Part shown: positions 27,601 through 34,349 of the stretch, piece by piece
Numbering within the stretch: position 1 is the stretch's first letter
How the letters are laid out: every line of letters begins with the position of its first letter
Source: Micromonospora olivasterospora
Lineage (GTDB): Bacteria > Actinomycetota > Actinomycetes > Mycobacteriales > Micromonosporaceae
Assembly: GCF_007830265.1 (NCBI RefSeq)
Contig: NZ_VLKE01000002.1
Span: forward strand, 1-64,000
Length of the DNA: 64,000 nt
Reading direction: 5' to 3'
Translations under genes and position numbers: made by a program
The notes under the pieces: model-generated
Told to the model about the DNA's origin: nothing
The model's database searches: none
The model's input: the letters and a program-made list of their open reading frames with translations, nothing else

Positions 27601-29185
27601 GCAACGCCTCCAGGTCGAACGCCGCCGGCAGCGCGGCGACAACCTGCTGCGCCCGCACCTCGGCCGGGAACTGCTCACCCGCGGATGCCAACGCCTCGGC
27701 CATCCGGGCCACCGCTCGCTCCCGGACACCCGTCAGATACCCCTCGGTGAGCGCGGTACCCGGCAGACCGACCGCGGACAGGAAAGCCGCAACAGTCGGC
27801 TCACCCTGCCGGGCGTCGACCCACCCGGCGAAAACCCGCTCGATGGGTACGGCGAGCGCGGCCATGCTCTTGCCCGCCTGAGCCACCCCGGCCAGCAGCC
27901 CACCGTAGCGGTCCACCAGATCCTGCTGGAACTGTTGCCACCGCTCGACCACCGGCCCACCGGCTGCCACGACCCACTGCGGCGCAGGCGCGGCCGGCAC
28001 CGACAGGCTCGGCACCGACCACGACGGCACCGACAGGTCCAGGCGCGGCGTGGGCAGGTCCAGCTTCGACGTGGGCAGGTTCGAAGCCGGCAGCGGCGGC
28101 GGGGTGGACGGCGGGGCCTGCCCGCCGGTCACCGCAGCCTTCGGGTCGTCGACCCCAGCCTCGTACCCCGTGGACATGTCCCCACCCACCGGTGTCGTCC
28201 CCACCGGCAGGACCGGCCTACCATCCCACGTGAAGTCGGGGCGAGGCATCTGCACCCGGGGCTGCATCACGGCGCGACTCACGACGATCCCGAGGCCGCT
28301 CGCGGCCGCCCCGCCCGCCCCCGACAGCGCCCCGGACAGAAGATCCGCACCGAGATTGCCGGGGTCGTAGTACCCGTCGACCATCAGGCTGGCACCGATA
28401 CCGAAGATTCCCTCCGTGCCGGTCTCCAACACCGGCCGCGTCAGCAGATCGGTCAACAGCATCTTGGTCGTGTCCGACAGGCCGAGCTTGCTGACCGCGC
28501 CGGCGACAGCGCCAGCGGCCTTGCCCAACGCCGGCCCGCCCACCGTGCTCAGGAACGCCACCGCCCCCGCGTACGCCGCCTGCTTACCGACCGCCGACCA
28601 GTTCACCCCCGACTGCAAACCATCGGTCATCATCGACACCTCGGCCAGCAGCGCAGAACCCGGCATGAACAACATCTGCATCGCCGTGCTACTCGCCGCC
28701 GACCGCACCAACGCCGAACGCAGGACCACCTGAATGATCGTCCGCGCCTCGGCGACGTGCGCCGCCGCCCCCACGGGATTCCAGAACCACATCGCGGCCG
28801 CGGCGGCGAACTCGGCCTGCATGAAGGAGAACATCGCCACCGTCGTACGCTTGCCGGTCTCCGCCTCCAGGAAGAACTTCTTCTCCGCCTCCACCACGGC
28901 GAGCATCAGATCGGCCGTCTCGGCCATCTTCCCCACGAACGGAACGGTCTGCGCCACGAACCGGTCGAAGGCCTCACCCTCCCCCGCCTGCCGGACCGCC
29001 CTGACCGTCTGCTCCAGCAACGGACCCAGCACCGCACGCACCCGACCCGCCAGCATCTCCAGCGTGCCGATGTCATCCCACAACAACGGCAACTCCGCCC
29101 GGGACACCCGCACCCCGGTGAACCCTTCCAAAACCCGCAACGAACTCTCACTGAGCTCAACAGTCGAAAAAGCAGCGGCGACCAA
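18644..29185 (-). CDS. Giant polymorphic-toxin-like protein: Tox-PL core plus 13 winged-helix repeats (3513 aa)
   Basis: A TTG start at 29185 follows GAAGGAG. Residues 1-330 are Ala-rich and helical with hydrophobic stretches (AEFAAAAAMWFWNPVGAAAH), like the N-termini of ESX/type VII-linked actinobacterial toxins. Residues about 870-1000 form a papain-fold toxin (Tox-PL-like) core: Cys878 in DLWWCVAATLDVF, His966 in PQHVFALH and Asp986 in QVRDPLLPG. Residues about 1170-3330 hold 13 repeats, each with ALFDQHAGHIATTT, a helix (LWNALIDRMDDNG), a turn-helix (IITASxxDLAEATS..TV) and RIGVLRDRGLLQLVQ, the layout of a winged helix. VDPADLLYLL and TEPDPEPQPMDP flank the array on both sides, and the protein ends with a Pro-rich tail. 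A local frameshift scar lies near 24830-24970. No immunity gene is evident next to it. The catalytic call is a family inference; the role of the repeats is unknown. Confidence 0.85.
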   Translation of the reverse strand: MVAAAFSTVELSESSLRVLEGFTGVRVSRAELPLLWDDIGTLEMLAGRVRAVLGPLLEQTVRAVRQAGEGEAFDRFVAQTVPFVGKMAETADLMLAVVEAEKKFFLEAETGKRTTVAMFSFMQAEFAAAAAMWFWNPVGAAAHVAEARTIIQVVLRSALVRSAASSTAMQMLFMPGSALLAEVSMMTDGLQSGVNWSAVGKQAAYAGAVAFLSTVGGPALGKAAGAVAGAVSKLGLSDTTKMLLTDLLTRPVLETGTEGIFGIGASLMVDGYYDPGNLGADLLSGALSGAGGAAASGLGIVVSRAVMQPRVQMPRPDFTWDGRPVLPVGTTPVGGDMSTGYEAGVDDPKAAVTGGQAPPSTPPPLPASNLPTSKLDLPTPRLDLSVPSWSVPSLSVPAAPAPQWVVAAGGPVVERWQQFQQDLVDRYGGLLAGVAQAGKSMAALAVPIERVFAGWVDARQGEPTVAAFLSAVGLPGTALTEGYLTGVRERAVARMAEALASAGEQFPAEVRAQQVVAALPAAFDLEALRAIAHLAVQHHIDQHLAAGLPTAAGTSWAVGTPTGAGVPAGAGAAVPSAAAIEAVKSAVRDRVDRSLNAILGTSAPVLPAVVAGPDAAQVSAVANVVRQAVTDLPARFSAAAIPGATAPAANWATVDVPESGRAGAPTVPITPEQHTAAATSQAVEQFTGLAHQYGVKPARHDPLAESFQRDWVNGYHQVLTQTAGSATPGTPGTPGTAGTPEAASARSTVPAGAASRADDTPIHHNASDSDSDSGMSVSSDDVFSNLDTSDTMSISDVSSPDESLGGVPGKHGLSDAASSRDEPVSGDPGRHGEPAVAATGQAVAATGQAVGMFESGQRVANWAAAEQARPGSGDLWWCVAATLDVFHTVYKRLGNRAVFDDRIIGPDGRLAPTMGWPQLMEILDTVPERVAPHPDGVAGGDVLAALRAAPGSMVVVRAAPPNEPQHVFALHSQPQDSGPPRIQVRDPLLPGAADRPEPDDPIRDPWLRHLFASSTRVAAFDGDGRPATITDLLGQAARHPRPTTTTGTDTSAFLLASTSTPRGPSHAMRADTTAPDPADSPHSDPLVDPADLLYLLVEAVGTEPDPEPQPMDPRKDDPSGTGPASGDQEFQNVRDPDLDGMNLDTPHLDGAWGPPRNTGQVESPDGVSDPGQPQQAPLPDPPAGSQWVLNQEEARTLFDQHAKNIATTPQHRGDLQELWNALIDCMDNNGTITASQPALAKATKAVKLTVRDRIGVLLRSGLLQLVQESHGPWATRYRVSDPGQPQQAPLPEPPAGSKWVLDQDEARTLFARHVDHIGTTTRQRDGLRRLWDALIDGMDNDGKITASQEDLAKATDAHQTTVRGRIEVLLDSGLLQLVQKGHARGAAAQYRVSDPGQPRGPSHAMRADTTAPDPADSPVRRRDRTARRGVGRPRRRGGRVARHGAAAADTGQVEFPYGVSNPGQPQQAPLPDPPAGSQWVLDKSDALTLFAQHARNMPTTTQRQQDGLRKLWDALIHLMDEAGIITASREILAKATTPSTAPKTVEHRIGVLLRSGLLRLVREGHGGVAARYAVSAPGQPQQASVPGPALGPDRPQGEDLSWLDHGATVPMPGPAPAPPAGTGLPGLPGPFDDPDAPTASSWPAGWAEPGWPVPGMGVTDGHGAAISTDFDQPRIDDQASDGGNLGDWASDGGNLGDWATYQGPDMDWQPSLASWPAVTRTDAGTVHAGDTLHHPADEPPTTPASPHPDQPQPTAGGQRVRDPGEARALFDQHAGHIATTTRQREPLRKLWNALIDRMDDNGIITASPSDLAEATSTPRQTVHDRIGVLRDRGLLQRVQGGRGRGAARYGVSDPGPPRQAPMPAPPEGTRWLRDPGEARVLFDQHAGHIATTTPQRVQLRQLWHALIDRMDDNGIITASVSDLAEATSAQQSTVHARIGVLLRDRGLLQRVQGGHAGVAARYAVSNPGQPRQAPLPGPALGPDRPQGEDLSWLDHGATVPMPGPAPASPAGTGLPGLPGPFDDPDAPTASSWPAGWAEPGWPVPGMGVTDGHGAAISTDFDQPRIDDQASDGGNLGDWASDGRNLGDWATYQGPDMDWQPSLASWPAVTRTDAGTLHHPAGEPPTTPASPHPDQPQPQPQPAAGSRRVRDPGEARALFDQHAGHIATTTPRREQLRQLWNALIDRMDDNGIITASEPDLVEATSTPRPTVHHRIGVLRDRGLLQLVQESRGRVAARYGVSDPGPPRQAPLPAPPEGSQWLRDPGEARVLFDQHAGHIATTTPQREPLRQLWNALIDRMDDNGIITASEPDLAKATSTPRPTVHHRIGALLRDSGLLQLVQEGHAGGAARYGVSDPGPPRQAPLPAPPEGSQWLRDPGEARVLFDQHAGHIATTTPQREPLRQLWNALIDRMDDNGIITASLSDLAEATSTPRPTVHRRIGVLRDRGLLQLVQGGRGGGAARYGVSDPGQPRQAPLPGPALGPDRLDHGGTSPMPGPAPAPPAGTGMPGLPGPFDPDAPTASSWPAGWAEPAGPVPGIDVTAHGAAISTDFDQPGIDDQASDGGNLGDWATYQGPDMDWQPSLASWPAVTRTDAGTVHAGDTLHHPADEPPTTPASPHPDQPQPTAGGQRVRDPGEARALFDQHAGHIATTTRQREPLRKLWNALIDRMDDNGIITASPSDLAEATSTPRQTVHDRIGVLRDRGLLQRVQGGRGRGAARYGVSDPGPPRQAPMPAPPEGTRWLRDPGEARVLFDQHAGHIATTTPQRVQLRQLWHALIDRMDDNGIITASVSDLAEATSAQQSTVHARIGVLLRDRGLLQRVQGGHAGVAARYAVSNPGQPRQAPLPGPALGPDRPQGEDLSWLDHGATVPMPGPAPASPAGTGLPGLPGPFDDPDAPTASSWPAGWAEPGWPVPGMGVTDGHGAAISTDFDQPRIDDQASDGGNLGDWASDGGNLGDWATYQGPDMDWQPSLASWPAVTRTDAGTVHAGDTLHHPADEPPTTPASPHPDQPQPTAGGQRVRDPGEARALFDQHAGHIATTTRQREPLRKLWNALIDRMDDNGIITASPSDLAEATSTPRQTVHDRIGVLRDRGLLQLVQEAHGHGAARYGVSDPGPPRQAPLPAPPEGTRWLRDPGDARALFDQHAGHIATTTRQRDRLRQLWNALIDRMDDNGIITASLSDLAEATSTRQPTVRDRIGVLRDRGLLQLVQEAHGHGAARYGVSDPGPPRQAPLPAPPEGTRWLRDPGEARVLFDQHAGHIATTTRQREPLRQLWNALIDRMDDNGIITASEPDLAEATSTPQQTVHARIGVLRGSGLLQLVQERHGRVAARYGVSAPVQPRQAPLPGPALGPDRPQGEDLSWLNHGATVPMPGPAPAPPAGTGLPGLPGPFDPDAPTASSWPAGWAEPGWPVPGMGVTDGHGAAISTDFDQPGIDDQASDGGYLGDWATYEVDPAGSLDVDPADLLYLLAAVGTEPDPEPQPMDPPRPQAPPGPTSWSQPSGDQPSQSPGTQ
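19180..25680 (-). repeat. Homogenised DNA repeat array encoding the winged-helix repeats
   Basis: Thirteen coding repeats (about 330-350 bp each) are grouped with spacers encoding DDQASDGGNLGDWA and GPDMDWQPSLASWPAVTRTD. Large blocks are identical: 20041-20150 recurs at 21211 and 23821, and about 20606-21480 recurs at 23216-24090 (offset 2610 bp). Such identity implies recent segmental duplication or gene conversion, and the region is prone to assembly collapse. Confidence 0.9.
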
Positions 29186-29310
29186 CGCGCAACGCTCCTT
29201 CCCCGCCCCCGAACCAAGGACACCCAGTACGGATCAGCCAGCCCCGCAGGCCGCCCACCCCAGCCCCGACCACCTCGCCGGCGACAACCTCGGCACCCCG
29301 TCGCCCACCC

Positions 29311-31161
29311 GGACCCTGTTGCCGAATTCGTTCAGGCGGCGAGGGTGTAGTCGAGGCGGGCGAGGTGGCTTGTTCTGGTTCGGTCGAGGGGCTGGTCGTT
29401 CCACCAGGCATCGATCCTGGTCAGGTTCAGGGCTATTGCGGAGAATGCGTGTTGGAGACGGGTTTTCGGTAGGCCGCGGTAGCGGGCGTGGCGGATGCCG
29501 GTGATCGCGATGGCTTGGTGGATGGTGCTTTCCACGCCGGCGCGCAGGGCGTAGTCGTCCTGCCAGGTCTTGCGGGCTTGGTCGGCGCGGTTACGGGCCA
29601 GGGCTTCGTGCAGCTCTTGGGGGCGCAGGGTCAGGTGACGCCGGCCGCGTTTGGAGGCGGTGCACTGGGTTCGGGCTGGGCAGGGGTGGCAGGCGCCGGT
29701 GGGGAATGTGATCACGATTGCGTCGGTGCCGTGCTGGCTGACGGGGTTCCAGTTGCCGCTGGTGTTGCCTTGCGGGCAGGTGACCTGCCGGGTGGCCCAG
29801 TCGATGGTGAAGGCGTCCTTGGCGAACCCGGTACCGGCCCTGGCCTGCGCGGACGTGTCACGGGAGGCGGGGGTGACCATCGTGACGCCGTACGTGTCGG
29901 CCGCGGTGTTGATCGTCTCGGCGCAAGGGTAGCCGGCGTCGAGGTAATGCCGGGCCGGTAGCAGGCCCGAGGCGGCCAGGGCGGCGTGGATGGGGGTGGT
30001 CGCCTTCACATCGGGCACGGTCGAGCCGGTGGTCGCCACGTTGATGATCAGGTTCGGTGGAGCCGGGGTGCCGGCGCCGGGCGGGTCGTCATCGGCGTGG
30101 CAGGTCTCGGTGAGGTGGACCTTGTAGCCGTTCCAGAACAGGTCCTCGCCTTTGGCTGCCCACCGGGTGTCGAGGTCATAGGGGGAGGTGATCCGGTGTC
30201 TGGCCGGCGGCAGACCGTCGTCGTCGGCCTGCCGCATCTTGATCACCTGCCGTCCGCGGGTGTCGGCGCTGATCTGGTAGTTCTGGACCAGCATCCGGCG
30301 TAGCGTCTCGATCGCGGGTAGCTCGACCAGCCACGCCGGGGCCGATGGCGACCAGACCGCTTCCAGCAGCCGCACCGCGTCGGCGCCGTAAACCTGCGCC
30401 AGCCGGTCTCGTTTGGTCCGCGAGGTCGGCAGCCGCCAGGAGTCGACGCGGGCGCCGTATCGCTGGTTCCACTCGGGGATGTCGATCACCGTGGCCAGCC
30501 ACCCCGCAGCGGCCACGGCCAGGACCTCCACCGCGGCGCGGACCGTCTCCCCGGCCAACTCGAGGCGGTTGAGGTCACGCACCGCTGAGATCACGTGGGT
30601 GGAATCGGTGCGGGCCTTGCCACCGGCGCCGATCAGGCCCTTGTCCTTCAACACCTGAAGGAGCAGGTCGAACGCGGCGCGTTCCAGACCGTGCTCGACG
30701 AGGCGGGCCCGGAACTTGCTCAACACGCTGTAGTCGAACCCGGTATCGGTCAGCTCCAGCCCCAGGCAGTACTTCCAGTCGATGGCCCGGACCACCATCT
30801 GCGCCGCCTGCCGGTCAGTCAACCCTTCGGCGTACTGCAACGCCGTCACTAGAGCCAGGACCCCCGGCGAGGTCGCCGGCGCACCCCGGACCCCGAAAGC
30901 AGCCGCGAACCGCTCATCAGCGAACACCTCACCCAACTGGTCACGCACACTCATCGCCAGACTGCCCTTGGGAAACGCCGCCCTGGCCACCAGCATCGTC
31001 TGCTCCGGAACTTGCGCCAACGGGCGCGACCGCATCGACATCGGCAAAACCATCCTGCGGCCGGGAGAGGGGAAAAGCCGACCAGCAACACGATCATTCA
31101 GGACAGACAAGCCAACACACCGGATCCACAACGGCATGTCACGAATTCAGCAACAGGGTCC
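29311..31161 (-). mobile_element. IS1182-family insertion sequence
   Basis: The terminal inverted repeats are GGACCCTGTTGCCGAATTCG (29311-) and its near-perfect complement ending at 31161, one mismatch. ACCC on each outer side (29307-29310 and 31162-31165) is a candidate 4-bp target duplication. A single intact transposase gene fills the element. It sits 126 bp upstream of the giant toxin gene's start, where it could have removed or supplied a promoter. Confidence 0.85.
29332..31041 (-). CDS. IS1182-family transposase
   Basis: About 569 aa from ATG 31041 (MSMRSRPLAQVPEQT); ATG 31053 is an alternative. It has the N-terminal DUF772-type domain (LALVTALQYAEGLTDRQAAQ, FDYSVLSKFRARL), the first Asp in ARTDSTHVISA, an Asp-rich centre (LDAGYPCAETIN), a Cys cluster (ACHPCPARTQC) and the C-terminal catalytic Glu block (RAGVESTIHQAIAITGIRHA RYRG). 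These are IS1182-type DDE transposase features. The frame is complete, so transposition competence is plausible. Confidence 0.9.
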   Translation of the reverse strand: MSMRSRPLAQVPEQTMLVARAAFPKGSLAMSVRDQLGEVFADERFAAAFGVRGAPATSPGVLALVTALQYAEGLTDRQAAQMVVRAIDWKYCLGLELTDTGFDYSVLSKFRARLVEHGLERAAFDLLLQVLKDKGLIGAGGKARTDSTHVISAVRDLNRLELAGETVRAAVEVLAVAAAGWLATVIDIPEWNQRYGARVDSWRLPTSRTKRDRLAQVYGADAVRLLEAVWSPSAPAWLVELPAIETLRRMLVQNYQISADTRGRQVIKMRQADDDGLPPARHRITSPYDLDTRWAAKGEDLFWNGYKVHLTETCHADDDPPGAGTPAPPNLIINVATTGSTVPDVKATTPIHAALAASGLLPARHYLDAGYPCAETINTAADTYGVTMVTPASRDTSAQARAGTGFAKDAFTIDWATRQVTCPQGNTSGNWNPVSQHGTDAIVITFPTGACHPCPARTQCTASKRGRRHLTLRPQELHEALARNRADQARKTWQDDYALRAGVESTIHQAIAITGIRHARYRGLPKTRLQHAFSAIALNLTRIDAWWNDQPLDRTRTSHLARLDYTLAA

Positions 31162-31718
31162 ACCCGGCGGCCAAAACCCCCACACCTCGCCCCACCCGGC
31201 CGACGCCCACCACCACCGGCAGTGTTGATCGCCGAGAGCCACGCACCCCTCACCGTAAAATGACGGTAGTCGACACCGGCGACACCAGCCATCCCCGCCC
31301 ACACGTGCGCCACCTCACCTGGTGGTCGGTGCCACGCCGTACAACAGAGCCACGGGTAGGGCGGCCGCCAGGGATGGTGGTTCCGCAAGCTCAGGCGCCT
31401 CGCTCCTCACACGGCCGGGGCGGAACCAGGACGGCAACGGGCCCGGGCTGGTAACACCGCAGTGGTCCTGATGGTTGCCGAACGGGTTCGGACATCCGCG
31501 CGCGGCTCGTTGACGAGCACCAGGGCGCGTCGGTCTGGGCGTGCCCGTGCTCGGCCTGCTGGCGGCCTCCGGCCGGCATCGGCCGACACAGCACCGGGGA
31601 CAGGCCGAACCCGCGAACCCATAAGACGTGCGAACCAGCCCCCGCCGCGTGCCCGTAATGCGCCTTTTGATGCTTACCGCGCGCCGCGTCAAACGAACGT
31701 TTTACACTCGACTGTCGT
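31162..31718. other. Intergenic region, no gene seen
   Basis: Between the IS1182-type element and the 20-bp motif array. Frames on both strands are GC-driven, lack ribosome sites and have no protein-like composition. GTTTTACACT near 31699 looks promoter-like but leads to no gene. Confidence 0.4.
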
Positions 31719-32043
31719 CTGCCAAGAGAACTGAGGCACTGCCAATGAATCTGAGGCACCAGGCCCCGGCGTTGCCCGCTCAAGCCTGTGACCTGCGGCG
31801 GCCCGACGAGCAGCACAGTGGTTTGCCTCAACTCCACCGGCAGGAGCCGACCCCGCGTTCTGCCAGTGGAGTTGAGGCAGCGCAGGCCAGGACGCATGTC
31901 GTGCCTCAACTCCGTTGGCAGACGACATCGACCCCGTGGGATACGACTGGCTTCCCGAAGCCCTCGCTGTCCCGTGACACGCAGGTCGGCCCGTTGACAG
32001 TCAATGCGGCCCGTTTGGCGACCATGCCAGCAGAGTTGGCCCA
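31719..32043. repeat. Array of a 20-bp motif CTGCCA-N6-TTGAGGCA in both orientations
   Basis: Five clear units: 31719-31738 and 31739-31758 (direct, abutting), 31824-31843 (inverted), 31860-31879 (direct) and 31902-31921 (inverted). A weaker one is at 32024-32043. The constant ends are CTGCC(A/G) and (T/C)TGAGGCA with a six-base variable centre usually ending GAG. Inverted neighbours can form hairpins. A related form (TGCCATCGAAG) occurs at about 32168 and repeatedly at 37565-37910. Possible roles are regulator binding sites, recombination sites or small structured RNAs. Confidence 0.7.
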
Positions 32044-32218
32044 GTTCCTGAACATCAAACGTCGTGAGCAGCCGATCAGTCCCGCCGTCGCTGCCGGAAT
32101 GACCGACACTGTCCCCGTCCAACACGACTGCGGGCCGACTTCGATGACAATCAGCCGCTTGATCATTTGCCATCGAAGAAAGCCCGCCCAGGTCAGGGAC
32201 ACAGCGCCGGGCCGATAT

Positions 32219-32479
32219 GCCTGTCACGGGACACTCGCCGCGCTCACCGGCGTCGAGCCGTACGAGGTCGCCCAGGTGCTCTCCGCGCGGCGGCGCCTGC
32301 CCCTGGCGGCCACCAGCGGCGGCCTGCCGTTCGTCGCCGTGCTGGGGCGCACCCAGGCGGGCCGGCCCCTCGTGGTGGCCGTCCGCAAAGTGGGCAAGTT
32401 CGACCAGCAGATCATCGGGGCCCGCGAGATGAACGCGGCGGAGCTGAAGCGGTTCGAGGCATGGGAGATGACGCGATGA
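32219..32479 (+). pseudogene. BrnT-like toxin, N-terminus lost
   Basis: The frame upstream of the antitoxin encodes VEPYEVAQVLSARRRLPLAA, GGLPFVAVLGRTQAGRPLVV and KVGKFDQQIIGAREMNAAEL KRFEAWE, the strand-strand-helix body of a BrnT-type toxin. The usual first dozen residues with a start codon are absent: the homologous part begins abruptly at about 32219 and runs back into the motif-array DNA. Its stop overlaps the antitoxin ATG (ATGA). It may be translated as a longer fusion, but most likely it is a truncated, inactive toxin. Confidence 0.6.
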
Positions 32480-32784
32480 GCGAGGACGTGGTCCGGGCGG
32501 CCGAGGCGTTCGCCCGCGGCGAGGTCGACTACGACGACACCGCCCCGGTCGAGCTGCCGCCGGCGGCGGAGACCGAACCGATGGTGATGCGCGGAGTGCG
32601 CCTGCCCGTGGACCTGGACCAGCGGGTCCGCGACGCCGCCGACGCCGCCGGCGTGAAGGCGTCCACCCTCATCCGGGAGTGGATCGAACTCGGGCTGACC
32701 GAGTTGGAGAACGACCGGCCCGTGTCCCTGTCCGCGCTGCGCCGCGCGATCGCCCACGCCACCCAGGCCAGCCGCGCCGCCTGA
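32476..32784 (+). CDS. BrnA-like ribbon-helix-helix antitoxin, copy A
   Basis: 102 aa from ATG 32476, coupled to the truncated toxin. The acidic N-terminal part (VRAAEAFARGEVDYDDTAPV) is the toxin-binding tail expected of this family. VMRGVRLPVDLDQRVRDAAD then GVKASTLIREWIELGLTELE is a textbook ribbon-helix-helix. The sequence is almost identical at DNA level to 37183-37491. With no active toxin beside it, it may act as a solitary repressor or as a guard antitoxin against related toxins such as the one at 3737-4021. Confidence 0.75.
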   Translation: MSEDVVRAAEAFARGEVDYDDTAPVELPPAAETEPMVMRGVRLPVDLDQRVRDAADAAGVKASTLIREWIELGLTELENDRPVSLSALRRAIAHATQASRAA

Positions 32785-33350
32785 CCGCTCACAGCGGCTC
32801 ACGGCGGCTCACAGCGCAGGTCACGGCCGGTTCTGTCAGCACACCCGCCGCCGCGACAGCCCCGGCCGGCCCGGCGGCGACCATCTGACCGCGAACCGCT
32901 CCACACCCTTCCGCCAGGGCTTCACCACGCCTTCACCACCGCGCACCCCGGAGCAGCACACCACGGCGCCGCCCGGACGGCTCACAGCGCAGGTCAACGG
33001 CCGTCTGACAGACCCGGCCGACCAGGTCGTGAAAGCCAGACTCCCTCCCGTGAGGAGGGAACTCCTTCTCTCTCCCTGAGCGACGTCGACGTCGACGCGC
33101 GCAGCGCGTTCCTGCCCGAGCAGGACACACCTCTTGCACTTGGCCAGTGACGCCCGCCGAGCTGCTCCACGACGACGTCAACCACGACCAGGCCCCCGCC
33201 GCCAGCCCCACCCAGGAGCAACCGTCACACCCAGGCATCACGACTCAGACGGACCCGCGACCCCATGAGTGCCACCGACCCCATGACTGTCCAACGGCCC
33301 TAGCGGGGGGTCAGGGCCACCCTGACCCCCGCCAGGTCGTTGAACGGTCC
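32785..33350. other. Intergenic region with short direct repeats and a strong palindrome
   Basis: GGCTCACAGCGCAGGTCA occurs at about 32804 and again at 32979, and CTCACAGCGG/CTCACGGCGG units repeat between. At 33306-33330 a palindrome GGGGTCAGGG-CCA-CCCTGACCCC lies about 20 bp before the start of the next gene, like an operator or attenuator hairpin. No gene was recognised. Confidence 0.5.
33306..33330 (+). promoter_or_regulatory. Palindrome just upstream of the 33351 gene
   Basis: Arms GGGGTCAGGG and CCCTGACCCC with a 3-nt loop end about 20 bp before ATG 33351. This is a candidate operator or 5'-UTR hairpin; function is inferred from position only. Confidence 0.45.
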
Positions 33351-33725
33351 ATGACGGAACAGGTGCGACAGGCAGACCCGGCCCGCTACTACGAGGCGTT
33401 GGGGCGGACCATGGCCGCCCTACGCGAAAGCCAGGCACTCAACGGCGCCCACTCTCTCGACTGGTGGCCGGGCCTGGGTGGGATCACCTGGGAAGTTGAG
33501 TGGCAGGCAGGCCCGTTCGCGTATGAAGCCGTCGACGCGCTCCTGCGCGCCGTCGACGACGAAGGCCCGGCCTGGCACGCGCTGCACGGCCTCGTCCGTG
33601 AAGGCGCCGACCCGGACCGGCACTACGCGCACCTGGTCGTGCTCGACGTGCCGGTGACGCTGCGCGCGTTGACCCCGGTCGGCGGCCGGGAAGTACTGCG
33701 CCGTATGGCCCAGCCGTCCAGGTAA
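33351..33725 (+). CDS. Hypothetical protein (124 aa)
   Basis: ATG 33351 opens 124 codons with good GC3. The product has several Trp residues (LDWWPGLGGITWEVEWQAG) and an amphipathic helix (AYEAVDALLRAVDDEGPAWH ALHGLVREG), then a strand HYAHLVVLDVPVTLRAL and a basic end (REVLRRMAQPSR). No family is recognised. It stands alone between the TA remnant and a recombinase relic, with a palindrome in its leader that suggests regulation. Confidence 0.6.
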   Translation: MTEQVRQADPARYYEALGRTMAALRESQALNGAHSLDWWPGLGGITWEVEWQAGPFAYEAVDALLRAVDDEGPAWHALHGLVREGADPDRHYAHLVVLDVPVTLRALTPVGGREVLRRMAQPSR

Positions 33726-33891
33726 CCGGAGACGCCATCGGTCCGCCGGCCGGTGTGGTCGACGTCGACCAGGGACCACACCGGCCGCCGCCGCGGTCCG
33801 GGCCGTCCGGCGCGGCTCACCTCCCACGCTCCCACGGTCCGCCGCCCCGCTGCGCGCGGAGCAAGTTGGAGAAAAAGAGTCTCTTCCGGCC

Positions 33892-34246
33892 CGGCGCGGG
33901 CGCTTCGCCAAGGAGCTCAACGCCCGCGGGGTGCGGCTCAACCTCGGCGGCTCGGTGCACGATCCGACCGATCCGGTGGGCAAGCTGTTGTTCACGGCGC
34001 TGGCGATGGTGGCCGAGTTCGAGGCCGACTTGGCGCGGATGCGGACCCGGGAGGGGCATGAAGGTCGCCAAGGCCAAGGGCAGGCTGCGCGGCAAGCAGC
34101 CGAAGCTGAACCCTAGGCAGGAGGCTCACCTCGTGGCGCTGCACGCCGCCGGGGAGCACACCAGCGCTGAGCTGGCGGAGCTGTTCGGTGTGGCCCGCTC
34201 AACGGTGTATCGAGCTGTCGGGCGGGCGGCTGCTGCAGGACGGTGA
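33892..34246 (+). pseudogene. Serine recombinase (resolvase/invertase) C-terminal relic, frameshifted
   Basis: RFAKELNARGVRLNLGGSVH then DPTDPVGKLLFTALAMVAEF EADL matches the end of the resolvase catalytic domain. An extra C near 34057 shifts the frame, after which MKVAKAKGRLRGKQPKLNPR and the C-terminal HTH (TSAELAELFGVARSTVYRAV) follow. The N-terminal half with the catalytic Ser is missing. This is a dead Tn3-type resolvase or Pin-like recombinase. Confidence 0.75.
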
Positions 34247-34265
34247 TGCAGGCGAGCAGTGCAGT

Positions 34266-34343
34266 GCCCTGACCGACAGAGGTCGATCGACCTTCGCCGG
34301 TCAGGGCGTCGTGCCGGGCGTAGGTGGCAACTTCGCCCGGCAC
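34266..34343. terminator. Two adjacent hairpins downstream of metE
   Basis: Stem 1: GCCCTGACC (34266-34274) with GGTCAGGGC (34299-34307); its loop contains the palindrome AGGTCGATCGACCT. Stem 2: GTGCCGGGCG (34311-34320) with CGCCCGGCAC (34334-34343), ending 6 bp from the metE stop. Stem 2 is the likely metE terminator. Confidence 0.65.
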
Positions 34344-34349
34344 GGGTAC

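Noticed and set aside
31719..32043. CRISPR or attC-integron array
   Set aside because: Units are 20 bp, in mixed orientation with irregular spacing, and no cas genes, integron integrase or cassettes are nearby.
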